The notes beneath the pieces were generated by a model. It was not told where the DNA came from. It saw only the letters and a program-made list of their open reading frames with translations, and made no database searches. Made by a program: the position numbers and the translations under genes. DNA of 16,329 bases from JBOHBN01 sp050698355 (lineage in GTDB: Bacteria; Actinomycetota; Actinomycetes; Streptosporangiales; WHST01): the NCBI GenBank assembly GCA_050698355.1, contig JBOHBN010000395.1, forward strand, positions 1-16,329. The letters run 5' to 3'. Positions 6,697-14,187 of this stretch are shown piece after piece. How positions within the stretch are numbered: position 1 is the stretch's first letter; each line of letters begins with the position of its first letter.

Positions 6697-7563
6697 CTAG
6701 GAGACCGTGTGGTGCCGGGAGATCGTCACCGCGATCATCCCCGGGCCGACGTGAGCGCCGACCACACCACCGACCTCGCCTGCGTAGACCCGGCCCAACC
6801 GCGGTAACCGCTCGGGCAGCCGGGCCGCGAGCTGATCCGCGCGGTCGGCCGCGGCCAGGTGCTGAACCGCGAGGTCCACGACTGTCCCCGGCGCGCCGGA
6901 CGCCGCCGCGACCGCGACCTCCTCCAGCCGCGTGAGGGCACGGCCGGCCGTCCGCGCCTTCTCCAGCAGCCCGATCTGCCCGTCGACGATGCGCAAGAGC
7001 GGCTTCACCATGAGCGTGTTCGCTACCAGGCTCGCGCCCGAACCCATTCGTCCACCGCGATGCAGGTACTCGAAGGTGTTCACGTAGAAGAACGCTTCGG
7101 TCGAGCCGGCGCGGGCGGTGGCGGCGGCCGCGCACCCGGCCGCGTCGACACCTTCCGTGGCCGCGTCCGCCGCGGCGAGCACGGCGAACCCCAACCCCAT
7201 GCCGATGCTGCGGGAATCAACGACCTCGACCGGCACAGCGGCAGAACGTGCTGCGACGCGGGCGCTGTCGAGCGTCCCCGACATGCGCGCCGAGACGTGC
7301 ACCGACACGATCGACGTCGCACCGGCGGCGGCCGCGTCTTCGTATGCGCGGGCGAACCGGGCGGGTGCGGGCCGCGACGTGCTGACCTTTCGCTTGCTGC
7401 GCAACGCCGCCGAGACGTCGGCTGCGCCCACCTCGGTGCCGTCGTCGCCCGGCCGGCCGTCGACGAGCACGCGCAACGGCACGACGGTCAGGCCGTACCG
7501 GCGGACCGTCTCATCGGGCAGGTAGGCCGTGGAATCGGTCACCATCGCTACGCGCCCCGCCAT
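6697..7563 (-). CDS. DegV-family fatty-acid-binding protein
   Basis: DegV/FakB-type proteins bind a fatty acid; FakB homologues present it to the FakA kinase for incorporation into phospholipid. The 288-aa product is full length. It opens MAGRVAMVTDSTAYLPDETV (DSTA matches the conserved N-terminal Asp-Ser/Thr), has the lipid-contact segment KVSTSRPAPARF (about 59-70), SVHVSARMSGTLDSA, and the family block VNTFEYLHRGGRMG followed by KPLLRI. No FakA-like kinase is in the window, so the acceptor is unknown. ATG 7563 has only a G-rich weak ribosome binding site. It follows leuS on the same strand, separated by the 7584-7629 palindrome, so cotranscription may be reduced. Confidence 0.9.
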   Translation of the reverse strand: MAGRVAMVTDSTAYLPDETVRRYGLTVVPLRVLVDGRPGDDGTEVGAADVSAALRSKRKVSTSRPAPARFARAYEDAAAAGATSIVSVHVSARMSGTLDSARVAARSAAVPVEVVDSRSIGMGLGFAVLAAADAATEGVDAAGCAAAATARAGSTEAFFYVNTFEYLHRGGRMGSGASLVANTLMVKPLLRIVDGQIGLLEKARTAGRALTRLEEVAVAAASGAPGTVVDLAVQHLAAADRADQLAARLPERLPRLGRVYAGEVGGVVGAHVGPGMIAVTISRHHTVS

Positions 7564-7583
7564 GCCCCGACCGTACCGAGCCT

Positions 7584-7629
7584 GTTGTCAGTGCGTGGTG
7601 CAGCTATAGCTCAACCACGCACTGACAAC
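7584..7629. repeat. 46-bp near-perfect palindrome between leuS and the DegV gene
   Basis: GTTGTCAGTGCGTGGT (7584-7599) is the exact reverse complement of 7614-7629. The centre AGCTATAGCT (7602-7611) is itself palindromic, with only two mismatched base pairs in between. It lies 14 bases after the leuS stop and could act as a U-tail-less terminator, but such a long symmetric palindrome also fits a dispersed intergenic repeat or protein-binding site. Confidence 0.7.
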
Positions 7630-7643
7630 TGGGGGGACCGACG

Positions 7644-10481
7644 TCAGACCACCACGCTGACCATGCGGCCAGGCACGACGATCACCTTGCGTGGAGTACG
7701 GTCGCCGAGCGCGCGGCGCACATCCGGGTCGGCCAGCGCGGTGGTGCGGACGGTCTCCTCGTCCGCGTCGGCGGCCAACTGCACGCGCGCCCGGACCTTC
7801 TTCGCGACCTGCACCGGGTAGACCACGGTCTCGGTGACCAGGTACGCCGGGTCCGCCTCGGGAAACGGTTCGTACGCCAGCGACTCGGCGTGCCCCAGCC
7901 TCTCCCACAGCTCCTCGGCCATGTGCGGTGCCAGCGGCGCCAACATCAGCACCAGCGGCTCGGCCGCCTTCCGTGGCGTGCTCACACCAAGCTGGGTCAG
8001 GTGGTTGTTCAGCTCCGTCAGCTTGGCGATGGCGGTGTTGAACCGCATGCCCTCGTAGTCCGCACGGACGCCGTCGATGGTCCGGTGCAACTGTCGCCGC
8101 GTCTCGCCGGTCGCCGTCTCGTCGGTTACCACGAGCGAACCGGTCTGCTCGTCGACGACATTGCGCCAGACCCGCTGCAGCAACCGCTGCGCGCCGATCG
8201 CGGCGCGCGTCTCCCACGGCCTGGACTGGTCCATCGGCCCGGTCGACATCTCGTACACGCGGAAGCTGTCGACACCGAACCGCTCGCACATCTCGTCGGG
8301 CGTGACGACGTTCTTCAGGCTCTTGCCCATCTTCCCGTACTCGCGGCGGACCTGCTTGCCGTCGTAGAGGTAGGTCGTGGCGCCATCCGCCACGACCTCG
8401 GCCACCTCCTCGGCGGGCACGTACATGCCACGGTCGTCGGTGTAGGCGTACGCCTGGATGTAGCCCTGGTTGAACAGCTTGTAGAAGGGCTCCCTGCTTG
8501 ACACGTAGCCCAGGTCGTACAGCACCTTGTGCCAGAAGCGCGCATACAGCAGGTGCAGCACCGCGTGTTCGACGCCGCCGACGTACAGATCGACGCCGCC
8601 GGGGTGGTCGCCGCCGCGTGGACCCATCCAGTACGCCTCGTTCACCGGGTCGCAGAATGTCTCGGCGTTCGTGGGGTCCAGGTAGCGCAGCTCGTACCAG
8701 CACGAACCTGCCCAGTTGGGCATCGTGTTGGTCTCGCGCCGGTACCGCTTCGGCCCGTCGCCCAGGTCCAGCGTCACCTCCACCCAGTCGGTGGCCCGGG
8801 ACAGCGGGGCGAGCGGCTGGCTCGCCGCGTCGTCGGCGTCGTAGACCCTCGGCGCGTACTCGGGCACGTCGGGCAGTTCCACTGGCAGCTGGTCGTCGGG
8901 CAGCGCGACCGGCCCCTTCTCGTCGTGCAGGATCGGGAACGGCTCGCCCCAGTACCGCTGCCTGGAGAACAGCCAGTCGCGCAGCTTGTAGGTCACCGTG
9001 CCCCCGCCGTGGCCGTGCTCCTCCAGCCAGGCGATGATGCGCTCCTCGGCGTCCTCCATGAACAACCCGTCGAGGAACCCGCTGTTGATCGCGGGACCAA
9101 CGCCTGTGTACGCCTTGCCGTCGAAGTCCTCCGGCGGCTGCACCGTACGCACGATCGGCAGGTCGTACTGCTCGGCGAACTCCCAGTCGCGCTCGTCCTG
9201 CCCGGGCACCGCCATGATGGCGCCGGTGCCGTAGCCCAGCAGCACGTAGTCGGCGACGAACACCGGGATGGCGGAGCCGGTCACGGGATTGGTCGCGTAC
9301 GCGCCGGTGAACACGCCCGTCTTCTCGCGCGACTCGGCCTGGCGCTCCGCCTCGGTCTCGCCGGCGACGAACGCGCGGTACGCCGTGATCGCCGCCGACG
9401 GTGTCGTCGCGGCTCCGGTCCACCGTTCCGGCAGCTCGTCCGCCGGCCAGGCGCCGGGGACGATCTCGTCGATCAGCGGATGCTCGGGCGCCAGCACCAT
9501 GAACGTGGCGCCGAACAGCGTGTCCGGACGCGTGGTGAACACCTCGATGTCGCGCTTCTCGCCGGACGCGGAGGCGGCGGGGAAGCGGACGGACGCGCCA
9601 TGCGACCGGCCGATCCAGTTGCGCTGCATCGACTTCACGGCATCCGGCCAGTCGATCACCGCCAGGTCGTCGGTCAGCCGGTCGGCGTACGCGGTGATGC
9701 GCAGCATCCATTGGCTCAGGCTGCGCTTGAAGACCGGGTAGTTGCCGCGCTCGCTGCGTCCCTCGGCGGTCACCTCCTCGTTCGCGAGCACCGTGCCCAG
9801 GCCCGGGCACCAGTTCACCGGCTCGTCGGACATGTACGCCAGCCGCTGGGCGTCCACGATGGAGCGCCGCTCGGACTCCGACAGCTGCGACCAGGCCCGG
9901 CCGGCGGGGGTGGCACGCGTGCCGGACGCGTACTCGGCGATCAGCTCGGCGACGGGCCGCGCGCGGTCCTGCTCGGCGTCGTAGAACGACTCGAACAGCC
10001 GCAGGAAGATCCACTGCGTCCACCGGTAGTAGCCAGGGTCGATCGTCTCGATGCTGCGCCGCGGGTCGTGCGCGAGACCCAGCATGCGGAGCTGGCGACG
10101 GATACTCGCGATGTTGCGCTCCGTCGTGACCCGCGGGTGCTGGCCGGTCTGCACGGCGTACTGCTCCGCGGGGAGCCCGAACGAGTCGAAGCCCATCGTG
10201 TGCAGCACGTTGTATCCGCGCATCCGCAGATAGCGGGCGAACACGTCGGTGCCGATGTAGCCGAGCGGGTGGCCGACGTGCATACCCTTGCCCGAGGGGT
10301 ACGGGAACATGTCCTGGACGAAGTACTTCTCCCGACCACCGATCCGCTCGGGTTCGGCGAGCGGCCCGGCCGGGTTCGGTGCCTCGAACGTGCGCTCCTT
10401 CTCCCACCGGTCCTGCCACCTGGCCTCGAACTCGTGAGCCATCGCGGGCGTATACCGGTAGGGGGTCTCGTCGCTACTCAT
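7644..10481 (-). CDS. leuS: Leucyl-tRNA synthetase
   Basis: Class I aminoacyl-tRNA synthetase charging tRNA-Leu. The 945-aa product is normal length for the bacterial enzyme. Visible landmarks are the HIGH-type motif HVGH in YPSGKGMHVGHPLGY (residues 61-75), the CP1 editing-domain segment TRPDTLFGATFMVLAPEHP (around residue 317), and the KMSKS-type motif KMGKS (717-721) followed by LKNVVTPDEM. The anticodon-binding domain and a C-terminal domain end with RKVIVVPGRMVSVVV. ATG 10481 is chosen because AGGAAGG lies just before it and the product then starts with the usual YRYTPAMAHEFEARWQDRW region; a longer frame to 10613 would run through the leader and its hairpin. The upstream leader looks like a leucine attenuator. 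Confidence 0.97.
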   Translation of the reverse strand: MSSDETPYRYTPAMAHEFEARWQDRWEKERTFEAPNPAGPLAEPERIGGREKYFVQDMFPYPSGKGMHVGHPLGYIGTDVFARYLRMRGYNVLHTMGFDSFGLPAEQYAVQTGQHPRVTTERNIASIRRQLRMLGLAHDPRRSIETIDPGYYRWTQWIFLRLFESFYDAEQDRARPVAELIAEYASGTRATPAGRAWSQLSESERRSIVDAQRLAYMSDEPVNWCPGLGTVLANEEVTAEGRSERGNYPVFKRSLSQWMLRITAYADRLTDDLAVIDWPDAVKSMQRNWIGRSHGASVRFPAASASGEKRDIEVFTTRPDTLFGATFMVLAPEHPLIDEIVPGAWPADELPERWTGAATTPSAAITAYRAFVAGETEAERQAESREKTGVFTGAYATNPVTGSAIPVFVADYVLLGYGTGAIMAVPGQDERDWEFAEQYDLPIVRTVQPPEDFDGKAYTGVGPAINSGFLDGLFMEDAEERIIAWLEEHGHGGGTVTYKLRDWLFSRQRYWGEPFPILHDEKGPVALPDDQLPVELPDVPEYAPRVYDADDAASQPLAPLSRATDWVEVTLDLGDGPKRYRRETNTMPNWAGSCWYELRYLDPTNAETFCDPVNEAYWMGPRGGDHPGGVDLYVGGVEHAVLHLLYARFWHKVLYDLGYVSSREPFYKLFNQGYIQAYAYTDDRGMYVPAEEVAEVVADGATTYLYDGKQVRREYGKMGKSLKNVVTPDEMCERFGVDSFRVYEMSTGPMDQSRPWETRAAIGAQRLLQRVWRNVVDEQTGSLVVTDETATGETRRQLHRTIDGVRADYEGMRFNTAIAKLTELNNHLTQLGVSTPRKAAEPLVLMLAPLAPHMAEELWERLGHAESLAYEPFPEADPAYLVTETVVYPVQVAKKVRARVQLAADADEETVRTTALADPDVRRALGDRTPRKVIVVPGRMVSVVV

Positions 10482-10516
10482 GCCTTCCTCGTCTCGAAAA
10501 GAGAAACTCCCCGCTG

Positions 10517-10544
10517 AACAAGAAAGCCCCTCTCGCAGGAGGGG
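10517..10544 (-). terminator. Terminator-like attenuator hairpin in the leuS leader
   Basis: On the minus strand CCCCTC (10544-10539) pairs with GAGGGG (10532-10527) around a 6-base loop and is followed by CTTTCTTGTT (10526-10517). It lies about 30 bases after the leader-peptide stop and 36 bases before the leuS start, so it would stop transcription before leuS. The stem is short but G/C-rich. An upstream alternative, 10573-10581 pairing with 10549-10557 (9 bp, one G-U), is mutually exclusive with CCGGTC/GACCGG (10581-10586 / 10566-10571). I could not identify a clear antiterminator that sequesters the terminator stem. Confidence 0.6.
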
Positions 10545-10573
10545 TTGCCGCGCCGACTTCGGATCCCGGTCCG

Positions 10574-10609
10574 TCAGCGCGACCGGCGAAGGAGCAGCCG
10601 AGCTCGCAT
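10574..10609 (-). CDS. leuS leader peptide with three consecutive Leu codons
   Basis: An 11-codon ORF reads MRARLLLRRSR then TGA. Codons 5-7 are CTG, CTC and CTT, three different leucine codons in a row, which fits a sensor of charged tRNA-Leu. The ATG is six bases after the TATGAT -10 box, so the transcript probably starts at or next to the A of ATG and the peptide would be translated without a leader. The terminator-like hairpin and leuS follow. Classical attenuation upstream of leuS has been predicted in some Streptomyces by comparative genomics; this copy is assigned from its own layout, not by alignment. Confidence 0.65.
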   Translation of the reverse strand: MRARLLLRRSR

Positions 10610-10615
10610 GCACTT

Positions 10616-10621
10616 ATCATA
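10616..10621 (-). promoter_or_regulatory. leuS promoter -10 box
   Basis: TATGAT on the minus strand, the best -10 match in the leuS / secreted-protein gap. No TTGACA-like -35 lies 16-18 bases upstream; the palindrome at 10626-10641 covers that space instead. Confidence 0.55.
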
Positions 10622-10625
10622 CCGC

Positions 10626-10641
10626 AGCCCTGGTCAGGGCT
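10626..10641. promoter_or_regulatory. 16-bp palindrome overlapping the leuS promoter spacer
   Basis: AGCCCTG (10626-10632) and CAGGGCT (10635-10641) form perfect 7-base arms around GT. It begins five bases upstream of the leuS -10 box and fills the spacer and edge of the -35 region, where a repressor or activator could act. No matching regulator is identified. Confidence 0.4.
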
Positions 10642-10837
10642 CTCGCCGCCGCCGACACGCGGTCGTTCGTGGACCGGAGAGTTGTGAACTTGGCGACACG
10701 GCGTACACCCCCGCGCAAGGCGCTGGTGCTGTATGTTCACCGAGGGTCGAGCCGGCAATCGTACGACCTCATGTCAAGACCGGTGCTGCGAGGCCGTACT
10801 CGCCGACACCGACCACGAACTCCCGAAGGAGGGGTTA

Positions 10838-11257
10838 ATGCGGCGTTTCGTCACGATGGCGCTGGCCATGGGGGCGGTGTTCGCCATGGCTCTCGCTACA
10901 GCCGGTCCGGCTGCTGCCGCCGGGCACCACCGTTGGCAGTCCCACGGACTGACCGGCGTCAACGCCTGGGGCAACTGGCACGGCGGTCACTACCACGGGC
11001 ACAAGACCCGGGTAGTGCTCGCGCACATCAAGGACACCCGTGCCGACGGCCACCTGGCGGGGCTGAAGGTCGCCTTCACCCGTAAGGGCCACAAGACCGA
11101 CCGCTACAAGCTGTGGAACCCGCATGGCGCGCACACCACTGCGCGGGTGAAGATCCAATCCTACAACAAGGGCCACCTCTACATCCGCGAGTGCAAGGGG
11201 CACAACAAGAAGAAGTTCCACATCACCAACTGCGGTAAGTGGCGGAAGTACACCTGA
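10838..11257 (+). CDS. Small secreted basic protein of unknown function
   Basis: I do not recognise a characterised family. The 139-aa product has a clear Sec signal peptide: MRR, a hydrophobic core FVTMALAMGAVFAMALATAG, and an Ala-rich end with probable cleavage near residue 28 (PAAAAG). The mature part, about 110 residues, is rich in His, Lys and Trp (HHRW, WGNWHGGHYHGH). It has only two cysteines (REC and NC near the end) that could form a disulphide. The central HIKDTRADGHLAGLKVAF segment resembles the DTKADG-type stretch of small secreted actinobacterial hypotheticals. A strong ribosome binding site (GAAGGAGGGG, 10825-10834) and an efficient-looking terminator follow from high expression. 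It is divergent from leuS. Confidence 0.85.
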   Translation: MRRFVTMALAMGAVFAMALATAGPAAAAGHHRWQSHGLTGVNAWGNWHGGHYHGHKTRVVLAHIKDTRADGHLAGLKVAFTRKGHKTDRYKLWNPHGAHTTARVKIQSYNKGHLYIRECKGHNKKKFHITNCGKWRKYT

Positions 11258-11285
11258 GCCCGCACGATCTCGCGGCTATCGGCCC

Positions 11286-11317
11286 AGCGCCCCACCCCAC
11301 GGTGGGGCGCTTCGCTT
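11286..11317 (+). terminator. Terminator of the secreted-protein gene
   Basis: AGCGCCCCACC (11286-11296) and GGTGGGGCGCT (11301-11311) form an 11-bp perfect stem with a 4-base loop, followed by the T-rich TTCGCTT. It lies 29 bases after the stop of the 10838-11257 gene. Confidence 0.8.
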
Positions 11318-11360
11318 ATCCCCCGCGGCGACCCGCCGACCCGATCCGCGCCGCCCTTTT

Positions 11361-11451
11361 CCAAATGACCACGTTATGTGGGGCTGGTCCGCCTTCTCGA
11401 TGCCTGCAGACCCCGATAAGGCCGCTTGGCATCCATAACGTGGTCATTTGG
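11361..11451. repeat. 91-bp element with perfect 18-bp inverted ends
   Basis: CCAAATGACCACGTTATG (11361-11378) is the exact reverse complement of 11434-11451; the ends enclose 55 bases with no ORF. It is AT-richer at its ends than its surroundings and sits between two convergent genes. It resembles a miniature inverted-repeat element or a dispersed intergenic palindrome. No flanking target-site duplication is obvious. Confidence 0.65.
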
Positions 11452-11509
11452 GGCGGGGGCGGGGGTGCGCGGTTTTCAGCGGGGACATTCGGGACGGGAC
11501 CGACGGGTT

Positions 11510-13102
11510 TCAGCGGCGGGATTCGGCGGTGGGACCGTCCGGGGTCTCGACGCGAAGCGTCCGGCACGCGAGGTGCACCGCGAGGCGCTCGTCCGGTCGG
11601 TCGAAGCTCACCCCGAGCAAACCCTCCACCTGCCTGATCCGGTACGCGACGGTGTTGCGGTGCAGGCCCAGCCGCGCGGCGGCGTCCGTCGGGCTACGGC
11701 CCGCGTCGAGGTACGCCTCCACCGTCTGCACCAGGTCGACGCCGCCGTCGCCGACGATCGGGGCGAGCAGCTGGGCCGCGTGCGCGCGGGCGGCCGCGGA
11801 CCCGTACCAGCCGAGCAAGAACTGCTTCACCCCGAGCTCGTCGGCACACTCGACCGCGCCGGCATGGCCGGATGTCGTGGCCAGGACCGCGGCCTGCCGC
11901 GCATCGTCGAGCGAGGCACGCAGGCCGTCGACACCCACTGCGGCACGCCCCACGCCGGCCACGAGCGCGGGCACGTCCGCGGCACCGTGGTACGCGGCGA
12001 GCCCGCGCCGTAGCGTCCGCGCGGTCGCCCGCCCGGACCCGGCAGGCGGCTCCCGCTCGTCGGTCAGCCAGGTCACCCATCCGCCGGCGCGCTCGACGAG
12101 GGAACCTCCTACGCCCGTCGCGGTGAGGGCCTCGCCCAACGCGGTACGCACCGCTGGCGACAGCTCGGTTGCCGGTACGCGCGAAAGCGGTGCGAGGTGC
12201 ACGGCCGTGTGCCAGCCGTCCAGCCGCCAGCCGATCGCCGCGGCCTGCTCCGCCACCGGGGCGGGCACCGGCTCGCTTCGTTCAAGCAGCTCGGTGAGCA
12301 GCTCGCCACGGAACCTGTCGTCGCGCTCGGCGGACAGCCGTTCGCTCGCCAGCCACGCGGTCACGTACCCGGCCGCCACGTCGAAGACCTCGCCGGCGGT
12401 ACGCGCCCAGGCCGGCCCGGCCCCACCGCGCTCCCCCACCAGCCAGAGCGCCGGGCTGCCGTCGGAGCGGCGCACCGGCCCGTACACGACCCTCGTGCCG
12501 TCGACCAGCTCCGACCGGGTCGTCGGCCGCGACGGCGGGGCCACGGCCACCCGCGGCGGGCTGCCCGCCACGACCGTGCCCTCGCGGGTCACCAGGGCAC
12601 ATCGGGCCGACAGCACCGATTCGAGCAGGGCGACCAGGCGGTCCGGACGTCCTTCGGTCGCCGGGAGCCCGCGCGCGGCCCGTACGATCAGCCGCCCGGC
12701 GAGCACTGCGGGCTGGTGGACGGCGGCCAACAGCTCGGCCGTCAGCCGCGGCGCGGTGCACGCCGTGGTCCCCACGACCGGCAGCTCGAGCCGGTCGGCC
12801 ACGCGGCGAAGCGACAGCGCCGCGGCGACCTCACCGCTCGCCACGAGGAGCCGCCCTCCGTACGCGACCAACTGCCGGCAGAGCAGCTCGACCAGGTGGT
12901 CGCGGTACGACGCACCGGTCAGGTCGAACACGACCGCACTGCCCCTCGGCGTGCCGGGCAGCTCGTCGGCTCCTCCCACGAGAGCGACGTCGGTGACGGG
13001 CCGGTCGAGGCCGGCGGCACCGCCGAGCAGCACGGACTCCTGAAGCGGCGGCGAGGCGAGCAGGTCGCGGACCGTGGGCGCCGGTTCCCTGACCTCACTC
13101 AC
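11510..13102 (-). CDS. PucR-family transcriptional regulator
   Basis: A 530-aa regulator with the family's domain order: an N-terminal PucR sensor domain (PTVRDLLASPPLQESVLLGG with GLDRPVTDVALV, about residues 9-130), a central region, and a C-terminal PucR helix-turn-helix (VEAYLDAGRSPTDAAARLGL then HRNTVAYRIRQVEGLLG, starting at residue 481). PucR proteins control purine and related nitrogen catabolism in Bacillus; actinobacterial members control varied catabolic genes. GTG 13102 is chosen because it gives the canonical N-terminus and overlaps the DUF917 stop by four bases (GTGA), a sign of translational coupling; the frame upstream lies within DUF917. As last gene of the moaB-DUF917 operon it probably regulates that operon. 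Its ligand is unknown. Confidence 0.92.
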   Translation of the reverse strand: MSEVREPAPTVRDLLASPPLQESVLLGGAAGLDRPVTDVALVGGADELPGTPRGSAVVFDLTGASYRDHLVELLCRQLVAYGGRLLVASGEVAAALSLRRVADRLELPVVGTTACTAPRLTAELLAAVHQPAVLAGRLIVRAARGLPATEGRPDRLVALLESVLSARCALVTREGTVVAGSPPRVAVAPPSRPTTRSELVDGTRVVYGPVRRSDGSPALWLVGERGGAGPAWARTAGEVFDVAAGYVTAWLASERLSAERDDRFRGELLTELLERSEPVPAPVAEQAAAIGWRLDGWHTAVHLAPLSRVPATELSPAVRTALGEALTATGVGGSLVERAGGWVTWLTDEREPPAGSGRATARTLRRGLAAYHGAADVPALVAGVGRAAVGVDGLRASLDDARQAAVLATTSGHAGAVECADELGVKQFLLGWYGSAAARAHAAQLLAPIVGDGGVDLVQTVEAYLDAGRSPTDAAARLGLHRNTVAYRIRQVEGLLGVSFDRPDERLAVHLACRTLRVETPDGPTAESRR

Positions 13103-14172
13103 CGTGCTGCCTCGACCCAGCCGCTCCTGCTGGCCGCCACGGGCGGTGACGCGAGCCCGAACGCTTCCGGTGCCACCAGTTCGGCTGCGCCGGGATGGCG
13201 CCATGCCGCCGGTGCGGCGAACGACACGACGTCGACCCCGCGCCCGGCGCGTAGCTCGTCCACGGCGACCGGCGCGAACGAGCGGCGGTCGAGCATGCAG
13301 ATGACGTCGGGAACGGAGACGGCGACGGCGCCGTCGGCGAGTACCATCAGGTACTCGTCGGCCGCCTCCACCCGTACCGTTCGCGCATCGCCCGAGTCGG
13401 GTTCGATGGTCACGGCGGCGAACCCGGTGCCTCTGCGTACCTCGAGAACGGTGCCGCTGGCGACGGCGGTACCGCCGACGTCGGCGAGCCGGCGTACGCG
13501 ATCGGCGGCCGACGAGTGGGACACGCGCAGGGCACGACCGAGGCGGGCGGCGCGGCTGAACGACCCGGCTATCGCGTGGCGGTTCGCGTCGGATGCCCGC
13601 ATCGGGTACTGCACGGCCGCGGCCCAGCCGCCGAAGCTGCCGAGCACGGCACGGCAGGCGTGCTCGACCGCGGCATTGCTCGGCCCGGAGAGCACCGCCG
13701 ACCGCCCCGCCGAGTCCGCGAGCACCACGGGAGCGGCGGGGAGCCCCGCAGCGGTGAAGACGGTCTGGTCGACGCGGGGAAACGCGCGCCCCATCCCGTC
13801 GGCGTCGACGAGCGGGAGGCCGAGGCTGCTCGCGGTGAGCACAGGGACGAGGCCGTTCGCCCCGCCGATCTCGAGCCCGTGTACCGCGCTCACGGTCACG
13901 CCCAGGTGGCTCTCGAGCGTGCGTACGGCCGCGGCGAACTCCGCACCGGACGGCAGCCGCTCGGACAGCGCGGCGACCGCGCCCACGACGCCGATCGGAG
14001 CGACCCACGTGTCCGGGGGTAGCTCCGCGGCGGCGACGAGGTCGACCGGCCCGTTCGACCGCAGGCTCGACCACGTCGCGAGCGCCATCGCGCGGGTGTC
14101 GCCGCCCCCGCCTGATCCCAGTACGGTCGCGCCCAGGGCGAGGTCGTCAATCCGCTCCGCGCTCAGCCGCAC
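13099..14172 (-). CDS. DUF917 / S-methyl-thiohydantoin desulfurase-like protein
   Basis: A 357-aa protein of the DUF917 family, which Pfam now names after S-methyl thiohydantoin desulfurase and which often lies beside hydantoinase genes. Hallmarks are the glycine-rich N-terminal LGSGGGGDTR (residues 18-27), EIGGANGLVPVLTASSLGLP and VDADGMGRAFPRVDQT; the DADGMGRAFP block is the strongest family signature. The C-terminal part carries the second family domain (GTVLEVRRGTGFAAVTIEPD, VPDVICMLDRR). Start GTG 14172 has GAGG upstream. The moaB stop is 15 bases before it and pucR overlaps its stop by four bases, so the three genes form one operon. No hydantoinase is in the window. Substrate is unknown, and hydantoin or purine ring chemistry is a guess from family and the PucR neighbour. 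Confidence 0.88.
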   Translation of the reverse strand: MRLSAERIDDLALGATVLGSGGGGDTRAMALATWSSLRSNGPVDLVAAAELPPDTWVAPIGVVGAVAALSERLPSGAEFAAAVRTLESHLGVTVSAVHGLEIGGANGLVPVLTASSLGLPLVDADGMGRAFPRVDQTVFTAAGLPAAPVVLADSAGRSAVLSGPSNAAVEHACRAVLGSFGGWAAAVQYPMRASDANRHAIAGSFSRAARLGRALRVSHSSAADRVRRLADVGGTAVASGTVLEVRRGTGFAAVTIEPDSGDARTVRVEAADEYLMVLADGAVAVSVPDVICMLDRRSFAPVAVDELRAGRGVDVVSFAAPAAWRHPGAAELVAPEAFGLASPPVAASRSGWVEAAR

Positions 14173-14187
14173 CCGTCGTCCTCGCCG

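Noticed and set aside
8529..10517. Long plus-strand open frame opposite leuS
   Set aside because: It is an antisense shadow of leuS; composition is that of a complementary GC-rich frame and no protein family is visible.
10482..10613. N-terminal extension of LeuRS to the ATG at 10613
   Set aside because: The extension has no LeuRS similarity and runs through the -10-proximal leader, the Leu-rich ORF and the terminator-like hairpin. ATG 10481 has a good ribosome binding site.
10482..10615. T-box riboswitch in the leuS leader
   Set aside because: No TGGNACC antiterminator bulge or specifier loop is recognisable, and the leader is too short. The short Leu-codon ORF with a hairpin fits ribosome-mediated attenuation better.
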